Assembly (NCBI RefSeq): GCF_012221945.1
Contig: NZ_CP032549.1
Span: 3,506,648 to 3,570,647, forward strand
Source: Glutamicibacter mishrai
GTDB taxonomy: Bacteria; Actinomycetota; Actinomycetes; Actinomycetales; Micrococcaceae
Reading direction: 5' to 3'
DNA length: 64,000 bases
Shown here: piece after piece, positions 31,825-41,186 of the stretch
Layout: each line of letters starts with the position of its first letter
Position numbering within the stretch: the first letter of the stretch is position 1
Translations under genes and position numbers: made by a program
The notes under the pieces: model-generated
Told to the model about the DNA's origin: nothing
The model's database searches: none
What the model saw: the letters and a program-made list of their open reading frames with translations, nothing else

Positions 31825-32553
31825 CTAGAACATTAGCGCGGCGACAAGTCCGCCAAGGATACCGCCGATTGCTGGTCCGGCCAATGGAACCCACGAGTAG
31901 GCCCAGTCCGAGGAGCCCTTGCCCTGGATCGGCAGCACTGCGTGGGCCACACGTGGGCCAAGGTCGCGGAATGGGTTGATGGCGTACCCGGTAGCACCGC
32001 CAAGGGACAGGCCGATTGCGACAACTAGCAGGGCTACGGCCAGTGGGCCAAGCTGGTGCGGAGTGTGTCCCAGGCCGGCGATCACGAAGACCAGGACGAA
32101 GGTGCCGAAGATCTCGGTGACCAGGTTCCAGCCGTAGGAGCGAATTGCTGGTCCGGTGGCGAAAACACCCAGCTGGTTGCCTGCGTTCTGCGGATCATCC
32201 AGGTGCTTCTTGTAGGCCAGCCAGGTGCCGGCCGCGCCGAGGAAGGCACCGATGAACTGGGCCAGGAAGTACAGCAGGGTGTTGCCCAGGGTAATGGCAA
32301 CTCCTGGAGCGTATTCGGTTACGTCAGGGTTGACCAATAGGCCCAAGGTAACTGCGGGGTTCAGGTGGGCGCCGGAAATGCCGGCGATCCATACGCCGCT
32401 GTAAACGCCAAGGCCCCAGCCGAAGCTGATGGCTAGCCAGCCTGCGCCGGTTCCCAAGGTACCCTTCAGGGCGACGTTGGCGCAGACGCCGGTACCCATC
32501 AGCAATAGTACGAATGTGCCGAAAAGCTCGGCGAAAAACACGTGAGTGGACAT
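31825..32553 (-). CDS. glpF: Glycerol uptake facilitator (aquaglyceroporin, MIP family)
   Basis: A 242-aa channel with six membrane helices and two half-helices. The first pore motif is the canonical NPA (AHLNPAVTLG). The second reads NPF (GYAINPFRDLGPR), with the arginine of the selectivity filter kept. The Asp after that Arg is typical of glycerol-permeable members. The RBS AGAGGT is well placed. The gene lies between glpD and glpK, supporting glycerol as substrate. Confidence 0.95.
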   Translation of the reverse strand: MSTHVFFAELFGTFVLLLMGTGVCANVALKGTLGTGAGWLAISFGWGLGVYSGVWIAGISGAHLNPAVTLGLLVNPDVTEYAPGVAITLGNTLLYFLAQFIGAFLGAAGTWLAYKKHLDDPQNAGNQLGVFATGPAIRSYGWNLVTEIFGTFVLVFVIAGLGHTPHQLGPLAVALLVVAIGLSLGGATGYAINPFRDLGPRVAHAVLPIQGKGSSDWAYSWVPLAGPAIGGILGGLVAALMF

Positions 32554-32578
32554 CGTTGACCTCTTAGTGATTTCGACT

Positions 32579-32601
32579 GCCGGCGGCTACCTGCCGCCGG
32601 C
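32579..32601 (-). repeat. Intercistronic hairpin between glpD and glpF
   Basis: A 9-bp perfect inverted repeat GCCGGCGGC / GCCGCCGGC with a 5-nt loop lies in the 59-bp gap. There is no T run, so it may stabilise or partition the glp mRNA rather than terminate it. Confidence 0.6.
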
Positions 32602-32612
32602 CACGTGGCAGA

Positions 32613-34292
32613 TCAGCCCAGGATCACTCCATGGCTATCTGCGAGAACCGAGAGCGAATGGTCGATTTCGGTTTGTAGTTGAGACTGGTCCCAACCCATT
32701 GGGTCAGCTAGGCAGTTTGCTACCTCGATGACCAAATTCTTTGTCACCAAGCCACGGAAGGCAAGGTTGGTGCGGCGGATGAATACGTCGATCAGGCGGC
32801 CGACCTGCTCGTTGCGGGCCAAGTACGCGATCTCCTGGCAGGAGAGCTCATCGGTGTGCTCCAGCATCTGCTCCTTCTCGCCGAGCTGAGTCAGCACGAA
32901 GTCGGCGCGGGTGCCGTAGCGCTCGAGCAATACGCGCAGGCGGTCACGCGAAGCCTTGGATTCGCGGGCCGCGTACCAGGCTGCCAGCGCCCCATCGTTG
33001 GTCGGGAAATTCTTGCCGCCACCGATAGCCACACCGGCGGTTGACTTGACCTGGCGCTCACCAAGGAACTGAAGGGCCTTGGCACCCAGATTTTCGCTGA
33101 GCGCGCGGAACGTCGTCCACTTTCCGCCGATGAGCGAAAGCATCGTGGTCTTGTCGGTCAGGCGGGTTTCCTTCACCTGGTAGTCGCGGGAGACGAAGCC
33201 AGGCGCCGTGTCGTCGTGGTTTGGCAGCGGGCGCACGCCGGAGAACTTGTACACGATCTGGTCCTCGGTGGCCTTGATGCCAGGGAAGACATGGTGGATC
33301 AGATCGAAGAAGTACTGTACTTCCTCGTCGGTGCATACCGCTGGCTCGTTCATATCGTGCTCGAGGTCGGTGGTGCCAACCAGAACGCGTCCGAGCATCG
33401 GGTAGATCAGCACGATGCGGCCGTCTTCGTGCTCGAAGAAGATCTCGCGTCCGCCGGTGGCTTCGAGCAGCTCAGGGTGATCGAGCACGATGTGCGATCC
33501 CTTGGTGCCGCCGGTCCACTTGGTTTCGCGGCCCAGTTCCTTGTTGGTCAGGTCGACCCAGGCACCGGTCGCGTTGATGATCACTTCTGCGTCGAAGTCG
33601 AACTCGTCGCCGGTGAGCACATCGCGCAGCTTCGCAGTGCCGCCGTCGACTCCGGTGAGTTCCACGTAGTTGCTGGCACGGGCCTTCTCATTGGCGTCTA
33701 GGCCTTCGCGCAGCACGTCGAGGGTGAGGCGCTCCGGGTTGTGCACGGAGGCGTCGAAGTAGGTGGCGGTGTACTTCACGTCGTCGCGCAGCTGCGGCAG
33801 ATCGGCACGGGCTGCCTTGCCGGACTTGAAGCTGTGCCAAGGGGTGTTGCGTCCGCCGATGCCAGCGAACACGTCGTACATGATCAGGCCGGCTTTGATC
33901 AGTGCCGCGCCTCGTTCGGTGGGCTTGCCCGACTTATGGGTCAAGAAGCGCATGGGTGCGCTGAGGATCCCGGAGAAGGTGGAGAAGATCGGAATGGTGG
34001 TCTGCAGCGGCTTCACGTAGTGCGGAGCGATCTCCAGCAGGGAGTTGCGTTCCTGCACCGATTCGTGGACGAGGCGGAACTCGCCGTTTTCGAGGTAGCG
34101 GATGCCGCCGTGGATCATGTGCGAGCTGGCGCCGGAAGCGCCCTGGCTGTAGTCGCCGCGTTCGATCAGCGCAACATCGATGCCCTGCATGGCCAAGTAG
34201 CGGAAGGTCGCTACGCCGTTGATGCCACCGCCAACTACCAGTACCCGCGCCTGCGGGCGTTCACGCAGTTTGGATAGCTGTTCCCGAATCAC
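32613..34292 (-). CDS. glpD: Aerobic glycerol-3-phosphate dehydrogenase
   Basis: This FAD enzyme oxidises glycerol 3-phosphate to dihydroxyacetone phosphate and feeds electrons to quinone at the membrane. At 559 aa it has the N-terminal Rossmann motif VLVVGGGINGVATFR, SSHMIHGGIRYLENGEF, NATGAWVD and LIGGKWTTFR, plus the C-terminal DAO domain with a cap. The GTG start has AAGGGG 9 nt upstream. It is the first gene of the glp operon and is divergent from the regulator gene, sharing a 75-bp control region. Confidence 0.96.
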   Translation of the reverse strand: MIREQLSKLRERPQARVLVVGGGINGVATFRYLAMQGIDVALIERGDYSQGASGASSHMIHGGIRYLENGEFRLVHESVQERNSLLEIAPHYVKPLQTTIPIFSTFSGILSAPMRFLTHKSGKPTERGAALIKAGLIMYDVFAGIGGRNTPWHSFKSGKAARADLPQLRDDVKYTATYFDASVHNPERLTLDVLREGLDANEKARASNYVELTGVDGGTAKLRDVLTGDEFDFDAEVIINATGAWVDLTNKELGRETKWTGGTKGSHIVLDHPELLEATGGREIFFEHEDGRIVLIYPMLGRVLVGTTDLEHDMNEPAVCTDEEVQYFFDLIHHVFPGIKATEDQIVYKFSGVRPLPNHDDTAPGFVSRDYQVKETRLTDKTTMLSLIGGKWTTFRALSENLGAKALQFLGERQVKSTAGVAIGGGKNFPTNDGALAAWYAARESKASRDRLRVLLERYGTRADFVLTQLGEKEQMLEHTDELSCQEIAYLARNEQVGRLIDVFIRRTNLAFRGLVTKNLVIEVANCLADPMGWDQSQLQTEIDHSLSVLADSHGVILG

Positions 34293-34382
34293 GATTTGTG
34301 CCCCTTTGTAACAAATGAATAAGTCTGAGGCTAGTCTTGTTACTGAACGGCAATTCGGTCAAACAAAATGCACAAACGTGCA
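34293..34382. promoter_or_regulatory. glpD/regulator divergent control region with candidate operators
   Basis: An inverted repeat GTAACAA (34308-34314) ... TTGTTAC (34337-34343) spans most of the gap. A second one, TGCAC-AAAC-GTGCA (34369-34382), overlaps the likely start of the regulator gene. Both are plausible sites for the adjacent SorC/DeoR-type protein. Assignment is by position and symmetry only. Confidence 0.5.
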
Positions 34383-35405
34383 GAAATGGTCAGATTGATG
34401 AAGAAAACTCCGTCCGGGGGACCATATAAGCGCGGCGTGACTGGCACATCCGTGCACACGACGCCCAAGGCCAAGGACGCACTGCGGGCAGCCCAGCTCT
34501 ATTACCTGCAGGACATGAAAATGGAAGTGATCGCCAAGGAACTGGGTACATCGCGCTCCACGGTCTCCCGGCTGCTCACCCATGCCAAGCGCACCGGCAT
34601 GGTTTCGATCAGCATCACGCCCAGCGCCAACATGTCTGCCCTGCTGGGCAACCAGCTCTCCGAGCACTACGGGGTGAGCTTCAATGTGGTGCCCACCGAC
34701 GGGTCCATGGATGATTCCGAACTGCTTGCCCGCGTCTCGGCGCATGCGGCCTACCTGCTGGGCGATATCGTCTCCTCGTCGATGACGGTGGGCGTGGCCT
34801 GGGGATCGACGATGCAGGCGGTGTCCTCGGCGCTCACCTCCCATCCGACGCACGACACCAAGATCGTGCAGCTCAACGGTGCGGCCAACCCGGTCACCAG
34901 CGGGGTGAGCTACGCCAGTGACATCCTGACCCGGTTCGGCCAGGCCTTCACCGCCCGCACCGAGCAGTTCCCGGTGCCGGCCTTCTTCGATCGCGCCTCG
35001 ACCCGTGAAGCGATGTGGCAGGAAACGTCGATCAAGCGCGTGCTGACGGTCCAGCAGGAGATGAACCTCGCCGTATTCTCCTTGGGCTCGGCGGGGTCGG
35101 CAGTCATATCCCAGGTCTACCGCGGCGGCTACCTGACCAAAAGCGAAACACAGGAGCTTCGGGAGATGGGGGTGGTGGGTGATGTGGCGACCGTCTTTTT
35201 CGACAAGGACGGCAACAGCTCCAATATTTCGCTCAACGCACGGTCCACCGGCCCCACCCTTGATTCACTGCGCCGAGTGCCCACGCGCTTCTGCGTGGTC
35301 GCCGGGCGCGGAAAGCTCGAAGCGGTGCGCGGGGCGCTGAAGGGCGGGCTGATCACCGACTTGGTCATCGACGAGGGCACGGCATTGGCCCTGCTCGACG
35401 GGTAG
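34368..35405 (+). CDS. SorC/DeoR-type sugar-binding transcriptional regulator, probable glp regulator
   Basis: Up to 345 aa. The N-terminal helix-turn-helix is AAQLYYLQDMKMEVIAKELGTSRSTVSRLL. The remaining 250 residues form the phosphosugar-binding domain of the SorC/CggR group (VGVAWGSTMQAVSSAL, VQLNGAANPVTSGVSYASDI, and the closing GALKGGLITDLVIDEGTALALL). Position divergent from glpD suggests it senses glycerol 3-phosphate or a related triose and controls the glp genes; that is inference. Three ATGs (34368, 34386, 34398) are possible and none has a good Shine-Dalgarno. Confidence 0.85.
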   Translation: MHKRAEMVRLMKKTPSGGPYKRGVTGTSVHTTPKAKDALRAAQLYYLQDMKMEVIAKELGTSRSTVSRLLTHAKRTGMVSISITPSANMSALLGNQLSEHYGVSFNVVPTDGSMDDSELLARVSAHAAYLLGDIVSSSMTVGVAWGSTMQAVSSALTSHPTHDTKIVQLNGAANPVTSGVSYASDILTRFGQAFTARTEQFPVPAFFDRASTREAMWQETSIKRVLTVQQEMNLAVFSLGSAGSAVISQVYRGGYLTKSETQELREMGVVGDVATVFFDKDGNSSNISLNARSTGPTLDSLRRVPTRFCVVAGRGKLEAVRGALKGGLITDLVIDEGTALALLDG

Positions 35406-35415
35406 GATTTGATCC

Positions 35416-36297
35416 ATGCGCCAACGAGAACAGCTCATCACCACGCATCAGCTCTACGGCGCCACCGTGCGCGTCTTCACCACTGTGGCACAAGAGCCAT
35501 CGCGCGGCGTGATCTTCGCGGTCCATGGCTTCCGCGGGGATCACCACGGGTTGGCCAGGATCGTCGAGCACCTTGAACACTACACGGTGATCGTCCCCGA
35601 CCTGCCCGGCTTCGGCGCATCCACCTCGATGAGCGAGCTGAAGCATGACGTCGACGGCTACGCGCAATTCCTCGAGGTGCTGGCCAACGAGCTGCAGCTG
35701 GATGCCAAGGTCCACTTGCTGGGCCATTCCTTCGGATCGATCGTCGCCGCGAAATTGGCAACCACGCGCCCCTTCGCCTCATTGCTGCTGCTGAACCCGA
35801 TCTCCGAATTGGCGCTGGACTCCTCCCAGGCGCTGCTGGCCAAAATCACCAGTGCGTACTACGAGGTCTGCGCGAAACTGCCGGCGGCCATCGCCGAACC
35901 GCTGCTTCGCTCGCGGTTGTTCAGTGATGCGATGAGCGTGGTGATGACCAAGAGCAAAGACCGGCAAATGCGCGCCTATGTGCGCGAGCAGCACCGCCTG
36001 TACTTTGGCGGATTCCACTCCACCAGCACTCTGGCCCAGTCCTACCATGCATCGATCAGCTCCACGGTCGGGCACTACTCCCCCGCAATCAGCCTGCCGA
36101 CCCTGATGATCGGCGGAAAGCAGGACGAGTTGGGCACCGAGCAAACCCAAGAGGAATTGCGCAGCAGCTTCGGCCAGGCGCGTCTGGTCATGCTCGAACG
36201 AGTCGGGCACCTGATCCACTACGAAAAGGCCCCGGAAACCGCCAACGAAATCGACAGGTTCTTGCGTTCGCTGGGCAACCAGCCGCAAGCGGTCTAA
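35416..36297 (+). CDS. Alpha/beta-fold hydrolase
   Basis: A 293-aa cytoplasmic hydrolase starting 10 bp after the glp regulator and probably co-transcribed with it. FAVHGFRGDHHG forms the oxyanion loop, GHSFGS carries the nucleophile Ser, the acid is probably in GGKQDELG, and VGHLIHYEKAPE carries the His. It is a typical lipase/esterase-like fold with a helical cap (around residues 130-210). The substrate is unknown; an acylglycerol role next to glp genes is only a guess. Its last codon overlaps the convergent priA end by 4 bp. Confidence 0.85.
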   Translation: MRQREQLITTHQLYGATVRVFTTVAQEPSRGVIFAVHGFRGDHHGLARIVEHLEHYTVIVPDLPGFGASTSMSELKHDVDGYAQFLEVLANELQLDAKVHLLGHSFGSIVAAKLATTRPFASLLLLNPISELALDSSQALLAKITSAYYEVCAKLPAAIAEPLLRSRLFSDAMSVVMTKSKDRQMRAYVREQHRLYFGGFHSTSTLAQSYHASISSTVGHYSPAISLPTLMIGGKQDELGTEQTQEELRSSFGQARLVMLERVGHLIHYEKAPETANEIDRFLRSLGNQPQAV

Positions 36298-38255
36298 AGC
36301 ACGTTGTCGGGATCGACCGCGATGTTCACCACCGGGTCCTTGGCGGCGGACATTGTCGATCGAAGGTGGCGCAGCGCGCTGGTCACCTCCGGGCCATCGG
36401 CATAGGAGAAGAACAGCACATATTTGTGCTCGACCGGCGGGCCGTCGATCACCGTGGGCCCATGGATCTGCACCCGTGCGCGGGTGGCGACATCAAGCGC
36501 GGCAATCAGGCGTTGCGCCCCCTGCCCGGTGATGACGGCACTGCGCACCGCTGGCGGCAAGCCCACCTCGCGGCGTTCGGCAAGCTCGCGTTCGGCAAAG
36601 CTTGCAGGGTCGTAGCGCACCAGGCTCGCTCCGGCCGGGCTCGGGTTGCCGGTGAGCACCACGACCCCGTCGCTTTGCGCCAGGCAGGCGGCGCTGAACC
36701 ACCGAGAAAGCACTTCTTCGGCATTGCGCAGGGAGTCATGAGCGAGCATCTTGTCCGCGTCGAGCAGCAGCACCGCGGCATATCCGGCTTCAGCTATCGG
36801 TTCGACTCCTGGTGTTGCCACGATCAGGGCCGGTTTAGAGCTGATCTTGTCGACAGGTTTTGCTCCCGTGGAGGAAATAACACTTACCTTCGGGAAGGCC
36901 AGCCCCAGCTCTTCGGCCGTGCGTTCGGCCCCGATGCTTGCAGCCCGGATACGCGGCGAACCGCAATTCTGGCAGCGATAGTCGTGGAACTGTTCGCCGC
37001 ACCATCGGCAGGCCAGATGGGATTGCTTGCCAGCGATATGAAGCGGCCCTTGGCACTGGGTGCAGCGCGCCAGCGTACGGCAGTCCTGGCAGGCTACCGC
37101 CGGGACGAATCCGGTGCGCGCGACCTGGACCAGCACCGGTCCGCGCTCCAGGGCCTTGCTCGCCTCCCGCCATGCCACCGAGGGGATGCGGGCGCGGGCC
37201 AGCAGCGGATCGCGCTCCAGCTCGAAATCGTTGGTAGTGGCGACAACCCGCGGCGTGTGCTCACGCAACAAGTCGCGGGGCAGCTTCAATTCGGTCGCCC
37301 AGCCGGTGGCCACCAGCCTTTGCGCTTCGACGGATCGGGCTGGCGAGGCGATGAGCAGTGAAATCTCCGCCTGCGCGCTGCGCAGCAACGCCACTTCCCT
37401 GCTGTGCTGATAGGGCGCGCGCTGTTCGCGGTGTGACTGGTCGCCGTCCTGCCAGATGATCATCAGTTCAAGATCGGGCACATGGCACAGTGCTGCCGAG
37501 CGGGTGCCGATGACGATCTGCACGTGGCCGCCGATGGCACGCAGGAAATTGCGGTAGCGCGGGGTGGGGCCGTCGTCGGCTTGCAACCGGGCGTAAGCTT
37601 CGGCCCCATATTCGACGTCCAGATAGTCGCCGAGGATTTTCAGATCCCGCGCGTCGGGAACGATGATCAGCACACGGCGTCCGCGTTCGAGCACCGGTCG
37701 GGCGGCGTCCATGAGGAATCCTGGCCAGAACCCCTGGACATTCGGCACCCAGGTGGCCACGGCGCGGAGCGTCGCCCCTGTCTCCCAGGCATCGAGGGCT
37801 TCGGGACCGTGCTCATAGCGCTCGATCTGGTTGGGCCCTTGCGGCAGGGTCGGTGCAGTGGTGGCGAGCTCTTCCTTTTCGACCTTCGCGGCCCTGGCCG
37901 GCACGGCCAAGCGCACAACATCCCAGAGGGTTCCACCGTAGCGCGTCGCTACCTCAGACGCCGCTTCGATGACTTCTGGATAGAGGGCGACCTGGTCGCT
38001 GACGATTTTAGCCAGGGGACGCAGTTTCATCGGCGAGGGATGGTCCTCGAGGATCTCGATGATGAAGCCGGCTAATTGCTGCGGGCCAAAGGGAACCTTC
38101 ACGCGGATCCCGGGAACCGCCTGTTCGGCCATGGAAGCCGGAACCTCATAGTCAAAGAGGCGATCCAGGTGCGGGACGGAAGAATCAATCAGCACCCGGG
38201 CAACCCGTTTGATGCGGGTTGGCTCGGGTGCTGCGATGAGGGCATCTTGCTGCAC
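36294..38255 (-). CDS. priA: Primosomal protein N' (PriA) lacking helicase motifs
   Basis: A 653-aa PriA homologue. The N-terminal 3'-DNA-binding domain is intact (ARVLIDSSVPHLDRLFDYEVP ... GIRVKVPFG). The zinc-binding cysteines are present (CQDCRTLARCTQCQ, CRWCG, CQNCG). The helicase core is degenerate: where Walker A should be, the sequence reads LRAVATWVPNVQGF, and where DEEH/DEAH should be it reads WQDGDQ. Actinobacterial PriA proteins are known to lack these motifs and probably do not unwind DNA, acting instead as a structural replication-restart factor. The GTG start has AGGAAG upstream. The gene follows metK. Confidence 0.93.
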   Translation of the reverse strand: MQQDALIAAPEPTRIKRVARVLIDSSVPHLDRLFDYEVPASMAEQAVPGIRVKVPFGPQQLAGFIIEILEDHPSPMKLRPLAKIVSDQVALYPEVIEAASEVATRYGGTLWDVVRLAVPARAAKVEKEELATTAPTLPQGPNQIERYEHGPEALDAWETGATLRAVATWVPNVQGFWPGFLMDAARPVLERGRRVLIIVPDARDLKILGDYLDVEYGAEAYARLQADDGPTPRYRNFLRAIGGHVQIVIGTRSAALCHVPDLELMIIWQDGDQSHREQRAPYQHSREVALLRSAQAEISLLIASPARSVEAQRLVATGWATELKLPRDLLREHTPRVVATTNDFELERDPLLARARIPSVAWREASKALERGPVLVQVARTGFVPAVACQDCRTLARCTQCQGPLHIAGKQSHLACRWCGEQFHDYRCQNCGSPRIRAASIGAERTAEELGLAFPKVSVISSTGAKPVDKISSKPALIVATPGVEPIAEAGYAAVLLLDADKMLAHDSLRNAEEVLSRWFSAACLAQSDGVVVLTGNPSPAGASLVRYDPASFAERELAERREVGLPPAVRSAVITGQGAQRLIAALDVATRARVQIHGPTVIDGPPVEHKYVLFFSYADGPEVTSALRHLRSTMSAAKDPVVNIAVDPDNVL

Positions 38256-38265
38256 TCTTTGCTTC

Positions 38266-39471
38266 CTAGGCGTTGAACCAGTTGCGCAATGCGTCGACTC
38301 GGTCCAACTTTTCCCAGGTGAAGTCGTTGTCCTCGCGGCCGAAGTGGCCGTGGGCAGCGGTCTTGCGGTAGATCGGGCGCTTCAGGTCAAGATCTTCGAT
38401 GATGCCCAGCGGGCGCAGGTCGAAGACCTCGTTGATGGCCTTGGTGATCTTGGCGGGGTCCACGGTTTCCGTGCCGAAGGTCTCGACGTACAGGCCCACG
38501 GGACGGGCCACGCCGATCGCGTAGGCGACCTGGACTTCTGCGCGACGTGCCAAGCCTGCAGCGACGACGTTCTTCGCTACCCAGCGCATGGCGTAGGCTG
38601 CCGAGCGGTCGACCTTCGATGGATCTTTGCCGGAGAACGCGCCGCCGCCGTGGCGGGCGAATCCGCCGTAGGTGTCCACGATGATCTTGCGTCCGGTCAG
38701 GCCGGCGTCGCCCACCGGGCCGCCGATGATGAACGGCCCCGATGGGTTCAAGATGATCTTGGTGTTGGACACGTCCAGGCCGGAGCGCTCCAGGATCGGG
38801 GTGACGACCTCTTCGTGCAGGTCGGCCTTCAGCGTGGCCAGCTCGTATTCCGAGGCGTGCTGGCTGGAAACCACGACGGTATCCACGGAAACCGGCTTGT
38901 CGCCGTCGTAGCCGATGGTCACCTGGGTCTTGCCATCAGGGCGCAGCAACGGCATGCGGCCGTTCTTGCGCACCTGGGTCAGGCGCTCGGAGAGGCGGTG
39001 CGAGAGAAAGATCGGGGTCGGCATCAGCGAGTCGGTCTCATCCGAGGCGTAGCCGAACATCAGGCCCTGGTCGCCGGCGCCCTGCAGGTCGCGAGGATCC
39101 TTCGCAGTGCCTTCACGCGATTCCAGCGAGTTGAAGACGCCGTCGTGGATCTCCTGGGACTGCTGGCCGATCGACACGGACACGCCGCAGCGGGCGCCGT
39201 CAAAGCCGTTGGCCGAGGAGTCGTAGCCGATGTCCAGGATGGTCTTGCGGACGATCTCAGGGATCTCCACGTAGCCGTTGGTGGTCACCTCGCCGGCCAC
39301 GTGGACCAGGCCGGTGGTGGTGAGGGTCTCGACGGCGACCTTGGAATCCGGGTCCTGCGCCAGCATGGCATCGAGGATCGCGTCCGAAATCTGATCGCAA
39401 ATCTTGTCCGGGTGTCCCTCGGTTACGGATTCCGAGGTGAAGAGACGAAGTTCAGGGGTTGTTGAAGTCAC
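38266..39471 (-). CDS. metK: S-adenosylmethionine synthetase
   Basis: MetK makes SAM from methionine and ATP. The 401-aa sequence has [37 protein letters not shown] (the GAGDQG signature), [19 protein letters not shown] and the [10 protein letters not shown] end. It starts GTG. The 77-bp gap to coaBC is too short for a SAM riboswitch and shows no such motif. Confidence 0.98.
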   Translation of the reverse strand: MTSTTPELRLFTSESVTEGHPDKICDQISDAILDAMLAQDPDSKVAVETLTTTGLVHVAGEVTTNGYVEIPEIVRKTILDIGYDSSANGFDGARCGVSVSIGQQSQEIHDGVFNSLESREGTAKDPRDLQGAGDQGLMFGYASDETDSLMPTPIFLSHRLSERLTQVRKNGRMPLLRPDGKTQVTIGYDGDKPVSVDTVVVSSQHASEYELATLKADLHEEVVTPILERSGLDVSNTKIILNPSGPFIIGGPVGDAGLTGRKIIVDTYGGFARHGGGAFSGKDPSKVDRSAAYAMRWVAKNVVAAGLARRAEVQVAYAIGVARPVGLYVETFGTETVDPAKITKAINEVFDLRPLGIIEDLDLKRPIYRKTAAHGHFGREDNDFTWEKLDRVDALRNWFNA

Positions 39472-39548
39472 CTTTTTACTCTATCTGGTCTAGTGGACCG
39501 TTAAGCAGTTGTTGCGACGATACGTGACTAAGCACCATATGGCGCAGC

Positions 39549-40775
39549 TCACGAGATGTCGTCTGCATGTCCTTTTGTTGCGTGGGAAATCTGTTCGATG
39601 ACGACGCGGGCCACCTCTAATTTGCTTCCGGCGGCCTGCACCGATTCGTGGCCGTCGGCAAACAGCACCTGGATGGCGTTGGTTTCTTCGCCGAAGGTCA
39701 GGGTCGCGCCGACCTCATTGACCACCAGCATCTCGCAGCCCTTGCGCTCGAGCTTGGCCCGGCCGTAGTCCAGCACGCTGCCCTGCTCGTCGCCGGTTTC
39801 CGCCGCGAATCCAACGATGAACCGCGGCAACTCATCATTGCCGCCGCGGGCCTGGACGATCTCGGCCAAGATGTCGGGATTGCGCACCAGCTCAATCACC
39901 GGAGCCGAATGCTCATCGCGCTTCTTGATTTTCGAGTTCTCGATCGTGGCCGGCCGGAAGTCGGCGACCGCCGCGTTCATGATCAGCACATCCTTGCCGG
40001 GCGCGTGTTCGAACACTGCCTCCCGCAATTCCAGGGCGCTCGACGCGTGGACCACGTGCACGCCATGCGGCACGGGAACCTCTAGATGCGTGACGATCAG
40101 CGTGACCTCTGCCCCGGCCGCGCGTGCGGCTTCGGCGAGGGCAACACCTTGTCGTCCCGAGGAGCGGTTTCCGAGGAACCGCACCGGGTCGAGTGGCTCG
40201 CGCGTGCCGCCAGCGGTGATGAGCACCGAGGTGCCAGCGAGGATGGGGTCGGAAAGAAGATCCTGGATGGATGCGAAGATCTCTTCCGGTTCAGGCAGAC
40301 GGCCGGGACCGGAATCCTTGCCGGTGAGCCGTCCCGAAGCTGGCTCGATTACTCGCACGCCGCGTTCGCGCAATGTGGCGACGTTGTCCACGGTGGCAGG
40401 ATGCTGCCACATTTCGGTGTGCATCGCCGGCGCCATTACGACCGGTGCGCGGGTGGCCAATAGGGTTCCGGTCAGCAGATCGTCGGCGATCCCCGCTGCT
40501 GCCTTGGCCATGAGGTCTGCCGTTGCCGGGACGATCAGGACCAGGTCAGCCATCTGGCCCAGCCGAACGTGATTGACGTTCTCCACTGCATCGAAAACGC
40601 TCGAGGTGACCGGATTGCCCGAAAGCGCCTCCCAGGTTGCGTTTCCCACGAAATTTTCCACGTTGCTGGTCGGAATCACGTCGACGTGGTGCCCGGCTTC
40701 ACGCAGCAAACGCAGCAGGAGAACGGACTTGTAGGCGGCGATTCCTGCCGAGACGCCTAGGACGATTCGCTTCAC
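39549..40775 (-). CDS. coaBC: Bifunctional phosphopantothenoylcysteine decarboxylase / phosphopantothenate-cysteine ligase
   Basis: This enzyme carries out two consecutive steps of coenzyme A synthesis. At 408 aa the N-terminal flavoprotein CoaC part has GVSAGIAAYKS, the His-containing NVNHVRLGQ and MAPAMHTEMW. The CoaB part has ITAGGTREPLDPVRFLGNRSSG, NAAVADFRP and an ATP-site KLERKGCEMLVVN. It starts GTG with GAGGAAG upstream. Confidence 0.96.
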   Translation of the reverse strand: MKRIVLGVSAGIAAYKSVLLLRLLREAGHHVDVIPTSNVENFVGNATWEALSGNPVTSSVFDAVENVNHVRLGQMADLVLIVPATADLMAKAAAGIADDLLTGTLLATRAPVVMAPAMHTEMWQHPATVDNVATLRERGVRVIEPASGRLTGKDSGPGRLPEPEEIFASIQDLLSDPILAGTSVLITAGGTREPLDPVRFLGNRSSGRQGVALAEAARAAGAEVTLIVTHLEVPVPHGVHVVHASSALELREAVFEHAPGKDVLIMNAAVADFRPATIENSKIKKRDEHSAPVIELVRNPDILAEIVQARGGNDELPRFIVGFAAETGDEQGSVLDYGRAKLERKGCEMLVVNEVGATLTFGEETNAIQVLFADGHESVQAAGSKLEVARVVIEQISHATKGHADDIS

Positions 40776-40879
40776 GAAGTACTTCCTCGAAGTTATCTGT
40801 GCGGTGAGAACTGACGATGGGTTGATGGGCCTGCAGCCTCTGGCAGCACGCCAGAGTGCCCGGTTTAAAGGTGCTTAAC

Positions 40880-40907
40880 GAAAAAGAAGGCGCCCGATTA
40901 GGGCGCC
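40880..40907 (-). terminator. Terminator immediately downstream of rpoZ
   Basis: Read leftward, GGCGCCC-TAATC-GGCGCC-type stem (7 bp, loop of 5) is followed by TTCTTTTT. It begins about 10 bp past the rpoZ stop, so mihF-gmk-rpoZ can form its own transcript ahead of coaBC. Confidence 0.88.
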
Positions 40908-40917
40908 GACTTTTCGA

Positions 40918-41178
40918 TTAGTCCTCGATGACCTCGGCTGGAGTAACCTTCAGCAGGCTGTCATCCAGTTCGCGCAAGGCGATGGTCAGTGGCTTTTCGT
41001 TCAGCTTGGTCTCAACCAGTGGACCAACGTACTCGAAAAGGCCTTCGTTGAGCTGAGCGTAGTAAGCGTTGATCTGGCGTGCACGCTTAGCCGAGTTGAG
41101 TACGATTGCGTACTTCGAGTCGTTGGTCTCAAGCAACGAGTCGATCGATGGGTTAATGATTCCCTCTAGGTTGGACAC
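40918..41178 (-). CDS. rpoZ: RNA polymerase omega subunit
   Basis: An 86-aa subunit that helps fold and assemble beta'. The sequence [20 protein letters not shown] matches the omega core, followed by the actinobacterial [19 protein letters not shown] tail. It starts GTG 8 bp after gmk. Confidence 0.96.
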   Translation of the reverse strand: MSNLEGIINPSIDSLLETNDSKYAIVLNSAKRARQINAYYAQLNEGLFEYVGPLVETKLNEKPLTIALRELDDSLLKVTPAEVIED

Positions 41179-41186
41179 AGGACTCC

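Noticed and set aside
39472..39548. SAM riboswitch upstream of metK
   Set aside because: The gap is only 77 bp and shows no kink-turn, pseudoknot or SAM-riboswitch motif.
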